From the NCBI RefSeq assembly GCF_938015485.1, contig NZ_CALLVU010000032.1, positions 1 to 8,531 of the forward strand: DNA of 8,531 nt. The letters are read 5' to 3'. The translations under genes were made by a program, and so were the position numbers. The stretch's first letter is position 1. Every line of letters begins with the position of its first letter. Below, piece after piece: positions 5,701 to 8,531 of this stretch. Below the pieces are notes generated by a model that was not told the origin of the DNA, ran no database searches, and worked only from the letters and a program-made list of their open reading frames with translations. The DNA comes from an uncultured Lachnoanaerobaculum sp. (GTDB lineage Bacteria > Bacillota > Clostridia > Lachnospirales > Lachnospiraceae).

Positions 5701-5745
5701 TTATTTATTCGGTAACATTGGTAAAATACTACTCAAATTTTGCAT
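5701..5745 (-). CDS. Mini-ORF of 14 residues (leader-like) between two LRR genes
   Basis: The ATG at 5743-5745 opens a 14-codon frame, MQNLSSILPMLPNK, ending in TAA at 5701-5703. AAAGGAAG lies seven bases upstream (core 5753-5756), a good ribosome site. The TAA overlaps the ATG at 5699-5701 of the longer LRR reading as TAATG, the classic arrangement for translational coupling. It could be a real micropeptide, a coupling leader that sets translation of the LRR gene, or chance in an 84-base gap. No family is recognised, and the composition (amphipathic, two prolines) does not settle it. Confidence 0.35.
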   Translation of the reverse strand: MQNLSSILPMLPNK

Positions 5746-5752
5746 AAGCACT

Positions 5753-5757
5753 TCCTT
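5753..5757 (-). promoter_or_regulatory. Ribosome binding site of the 14-codon mini-ORF
   Basis: AAGGA on the minus strand, seven bases before the ATG at 5743-5745. It is as good as the sites of the real genes nearby and is the main support for translation of the mini-ORF. Confidence 0.4.
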
Positions 5758-5785
5758 TTGATAAAGATATGTTTTTATTCGCTTT

Positions 5786-7609
5786 CTAATCTATGTATCT
5801 TACTTTCACATTTTTATAAAAATCAATCTTCTCCGCTATTTCTTTGCTAACAAAGACTTCTTTTACATTACCTGAGCCTAAGAGTATACTTTCACCTATA
5901 TCATCCACCGACTTAGGTATATACACTCTCTTTAAATTTCTGCAATCTATAAGGCACAGCTTAGAAATATATATCAGCCCGTCCGGAAACTCCACATCTT
6001 CTAATCTATAGCAATGACCTAGAGCGGACTCGCCAATCATTTTCAGTTCTTTTGAAAAAACTATTTCTCTTATCTTGGATTGAGAGAATGCTTTATTTGC
6101 TATACTGATTGTTCCGTCTTTTATGATAACCTTTTCTCTTTTTTTATCTACAAGTTCTATAAGATGATTCCCGATATATTTGCAACTATACTTATCCTCT
6201 TTTATACTATTATAAAACTTTGTGTCATAAAAAGAATTCCCGATATATAGCGGTTCACCCTCAAATTCTACATTTTCTAGGTTTATACACAAACTAAATG
6301 CACCATCATCTATTTGCTTTACATTCTTTGGGATAAAAGTCTTTTTTATTAAAGTACAACCTTTAAATGCTTCTTTACCGATATATTCAAGTCCTTGAGG
6401 CAGTTCTATATGCTGAAATTTCTCACAATTTTCAAAAGTGTTGCCATATATATGAGTGATATTTTCAGGTATTGATATATTTTCCAAACTTTTACAATTG
6501 GAAAACGCTGATGAACCGATATATCTCACAGTTTCCGGTATTGATATATTATAAAGCTTACTACACCCTGAGAAAGCATACTCTCCTATACTCTTTAATC
6601 TATCTGATAAAACAACACTTTTTAATTCATTATGTCCCATAAATGCACCACCTGCAATTACAGTAATCTCGGTTGGAATCAAAATCTCTTCCATATTGTA
6701 AGTTGATTGAAATAATATATGTTTATAATATTTTAATCCCTCTGAATCTACCGGAAGCTTTTTATACCATTCCGTACCTTCAAAGCAATATGCTCCTAGC
6801 AGACTGATACTGTCCGGTATATTTATTTCGCTAAGTTTAGTACATTCTCCAAAAGCATTATACCCAAGTCCTTCAATAGAATCACTTAAGTATATTGATG
6901 AGAGACTTGTGCATCCATTAAATGTTGCATCATCTATATGTTTTAAATTATTTGGTAAATCCACTTCTCTCAAAGCTTTACAACCGGAAAACACATAACC
7001 TTCTATATGAATTAAAGTGTCGGGAAGTTTTACGACCTCCAAATTTTCGCATCCCATAAATGCACCCATTTCAATATCTGTAATATTTTGTGGGAACTCT
7101 ATATTATTTAAGTTTTTACATTCAGAAAATGTCATCGCTTTTATCTTTTTAAGTGATTGTGGCAATGATATTTCTTTTAAAGTGGTACATCCGCTAAATG
7201 CTGATTCCCCGATATATTTTACTTTTTCAGGAATTCTTATTACTTCCAAACTTGTACAACCATTAAATGCATCTCTATCTATTTGTTCCAAACTTTCCGG
7301 TAAATTTATCTCTTTTAAGTTTTTACAACCTATAAACGCTCTTCGATGTATTATTTTTACACTTTCCGGAATATATACTTTCTCTATACACTCACAGCCG
7401 GAAAAAGCATCATCCATAATTTCTGTTGTACCTTCAGGTATGTATACAGTCAAATTTCTTATATTTTTATCTAATAACCCTGCTTTATATTCAATAACTT
7501 TATTATCCTTTAAAACTAAATGCCATCTGAAATTTAAAGCTATATATGATATAAAAACAGCTATTATTCCAACTATAATTATTGCAAAAATTTTATATCT
7601 TGATTTCAT
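5786..7609 (-). CDS. Large membrane-anchored BspA/LRR_5-type leucine-rich repeat protein, 607 residues
   Basis: The N-terminus MKSRYK leads into a membrane anchor (about 7-26), then a linker with VIEYKAG (38-44) that resembles those of the other LRR proteins here. About 21 LRR_5 repeats of 23 residues follow from residue 54 to about 585; a typical unit is SIPETVRYIGSSAFSNC. Two inserts divide them: near 278-306 (TEWYKKLP...GLKYYKHILF) and 462-490 (TKFYNSI...SCKYIGNHLIEL). The chain ends VKVRYID. The repeats should fold as an extracellular solenoid for adhesion or recognition, as in BspA-like proteins; the ligand cannot be read from the sequence. The ATG at 7607-7609 has GAGGG six bases upstream (7616-7620). 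The next gene downstream starts after a 105-base gap that contains a mini-ORF. No lipobox, LPxTG or other wall-sorting signal is visible. Confidence 0.9.
   Translation of the reverse strand: MKSRYKIFAIIIVGIIAVFISYIALNFRWHLVLKDNKVIEYKAGLLDKNIRNLTVYIPEGTTEIMDDAFSGCECIEKVYIPESVKIIHRRAFIGCKNLKEINLPESLEQIDRDAFNGCTSLEVIRIPEKVKYIGESAFSGCTTLKEISLPQSLKKIKAMTFSECKNLNNIEFPQNITDIEMGAFMGCENLEVVKLPDTLIHIEGYVFSGCKALREVDLPNNLKHIDDATFNGCTSLSSIYLSDSIEGLGYNAFGECTKLSEINIPDSISLLGAYCFEGTEWYKKLPVDSEGLKYYKHILFQSTYNMEEILIPTEITVIAGGAFMGHNELKSVVLSDRLKSIGEYAFSGCSKLYNISIPETVRYIGSSAFSNCKSLENISIPENITHIYGNTFENCEKFQHIELPQGLEYIGKEAFKGCTLIKKTFIPKNVKQIDDGAFSLCINLENVEFEGEPLYIGNSFYDTKFYNSIKEDKYSCKYIGNHLIELVDKKREKVIIKDGTISIANKAFSQSKIREIVFSKELKMIGESALGHCYRLEDVEFPDGLIYISKLCLIDCRNLKRVYIPKSVDDIGESILLGSGNVKEVFVSKEIAEKIDFYKNVKVRYID
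5840..7450 (-). repeat. Array of about 21 LRR_5 repeats at 69-base spacing
   Basis: The coding repeats recur every 69 bases with diverged copies; AFxxCxxL and IPxxVxxIG positions keep the period. Two inserts of about 30 residues interrupt the array. The regular codon pattern also keeps an antisense frame open for about 200 codons at 7017-7634 on the plus strand, which is a shadow and not a gene. Confidence 0.8.
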
Positions 7610-7615
7610 ATATAT

Positions 7616-7620
7616 CCCTC
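7616..7620 (-). promoter_or_regulatory. Ribosome binding site of the 607-residue LRR gene
   Basis: GAGGG on the minus strand, six bases before the ATG at 7607-7609. The rest of the 70-base gap to the upstream LRR gene (7610-7679) shows no hairpin with a T-run and no clear -35/-10 pair, so the two genes are probably on one transcript. Confidence 0.65.
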
Positions 7621-7679
7621 AATACATCATGTAGATATAACCTTGACCCCTTTATATTCTTGACTTATATATAATCTCA

Positions 7680-8531
7680 TCAATAAAACACAAGTTTAGG
7701 GGTCTTAATCCCATCGGTCTCAATCCAGCGATATTCTCCCTTCAATCTCTCAGGCAATTCAATCTCCTTTAATGAATAGCATTCTCTGATAGCGAATGAA
7801 TCCAGATATTCTACACTTTCAGGTATTTTTATTTTAGTGAAAGAACAATCTCCAAACGAGTATGCATATATTGCTGTTAAACTATTAGGTAAATCAATAT
7901 TTTCCATCTTTGCACACCCGACAAATGTAAAATAATGAATTTCTCTTAATTTAATACCATCTTCAAAATCCACTTTTCTTAAATTTGAGCATTGAAAAAA
8001 TGCCTCTGCACATATTGTCTCTACACTTTTAGGTATATAGACTTCTTCAATATCTTTTCTATTTTTAAAAGCCTGTGCCCCAATTAACCTGGTTCCTGCT
8101 TTAATACGGATTATTGAACTTTCATTATTTTCAGAAGTCAAAAGTATATTATCTACATACTTACATCCATATTCATCCGGTTTTATATTGTTTAAGTACT
8201 TTGTATTTTCAAAACTGTAACCGGCAATCCTCTCTATTCCTGATGGTAAATTAATACCTGACAAGTCCCTACAATTATTAAATGCTCCATATCCTATTTC
8301 AGTTATACTTTCAGGCAATTTAACTTCTTCCAAACCTGAATGAGCAAAGGCATTTATTCCGATTCTTTTCAGCCCTTCTTTGATATTAATTTTTTTCAAT
8401 GCAATACAATTCTCAAAACAATTATCTCCAATTTCAATTATTCCTTCAGGAAGTTCAATCTCTCTTAACCCGGAATTATTTATAAATACAGCATTTGCAA
8501 TTACCTTTGTAGAATCTTTAACTATAACAGT
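7680..8531 (-). CDS. BspA/LRR_5-type leucine-rich repeat protein, C-terminal part (5' end beyond the right edge)
   Basis: The frame is open from the right edge to a TGA at 7680-7682 and gives 283 residues. It must not be started at the TTG at 8397-8399: the 44 codons before it continue the same repeats (STKVIANAVFINNSGLREIE, then ELPEGIIEIGDNCFENC), and no ribosome site precedes the TTG. About ten repeats are visible, broken by one insert near visible residues 108-140 (TKYLNNI...YGCKYVDNILL) of the kind found in the two larger relatives. The chain ends KLVFY after a final ELPERLKGEYRW unit. By analogy with its neighbours the missing N-terminus should carry a membrane anchor and more repeats. 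It is the first gene of the visible series; a 70-base gap separates it from the next LRR gene. Confidence 0.88.
   Translation of the reverse strand, partial: TVIVKDSTKVIANAVFINNSGLREIELPEGIIEIGDNCFENCIALKKINIKEGLKRIGINAFAHSGLEEVKLPESITEIGYGAFNNCRDLSGINLPSGIERIAGYSFENTKYLNNIKPDEYGCKYVDNILLTSENNESSIIRIKAGTRLIGAQAFKNRKDIEEVYIPKSVETICAEAFFQCSNLRKVDFEDGIKLREIHYFTFVGCAKMENIDLPNSLTAIYAYSFGDCSFTKIKIPESVEYLDSFAIRECYSLKEIELPERLKGEYRWIETDGIKTPKLVFY

Noticed and set aside
7017..7634. 205-codon open frame on the plus strand
   Set aside because: It lies fully antisense to the 607-residue LRR gene; the regular 69-base repeats keep the opposite frame open. No ribosome site, and the product only mirrors the repeats.
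8397..8399. TTG as start of the right-edge LRR gene
   Set aside because: The same frame continues upstream to the edge with clear LRR repeats and no stop, so the gene begins outside the window.
2633..8531. CRISPR-like regular spacing of similar short sequences
   Set aside because: The repeated units are diverged coding LRRs in one open frame, with no identical direct repeats or unique spacers.

Overview
AT-rich (low-GC) bacterial DNA with every supportable gene on the minus strand, so transcription runs from position 8531 toward 1. Arrays of BspA/LRR_5-type leucine-rich repeats on membrane anchors, a Firmicutes-style Rhs/YD-repeat fragment, purine-rich Shine-Dalgarno sites and A/T-ending codons suggest a Bacillota genome, most likely an anaerobic Clostridia/Lachnospiraceae-type organism of mouth or gut. 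The taxon is inferred from gene style only.

Right half (2633-8531): four LRR proteins. One is cut by the right edge (7680-8531); the others are about 607, 569 and 239 residues. The three complete ones share a plan: a short cytoplasmic N-terminus, one membrane anchor, a short linker, 23-residue LRR_5 repeats on the outside and a short aromatic C-terminal strand. A 195-residue protein with a possible DcrB/PsbP-like fold (3362-3949) sits between two of them. A second copy of that family begins at 2608, so an [LRR + DcrB-like] pair appears to have been duplicated in tandem. A 14-codon mini-ORF with its own ribosome site overlaps one possible start of the 569-residue LRR gene.

Middle (1294-2608): a graveyard of Rhs-system parts. 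The second DcrB-like copy breaks off after about 55 codons and runs into the tail of an unrelated gene, which carries a probable homopolymer frameshift. That tail runs into about six YD repeats from the interior of an Rhs protein. These join out of frame to a glycine-rich C-terminal module that looks like a polymorphic-toxin tip and is interrupted by one in-frame TAA.

Left part (1-1279): an intact gene for a two-helix membrane protein starts 14 bases after the toxin tip, the usual place for its immunity protein. It is followed by a frameshifted gene tail of higher GC, a three-helix membrane protein, and the start of another small membrane protein that leaves the window.

Reading: this looks like a storage or decay site of an Rhs polymorphic-toxin locus. 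Tips and core pieces were shuffled and broken, while the membrane/immunity genes and the LRR surface proteins stayed open with good ribosome sites. A functional link between the LRR proteins, the DcrB-like proteins and Rhs toxins is inferred from the gene order. No tRNA, rRNA, CRISPR array, insertion sequence, convincing promoter or rho-independent terminator was seen. No gene-free stretch exceeds 300 bases.
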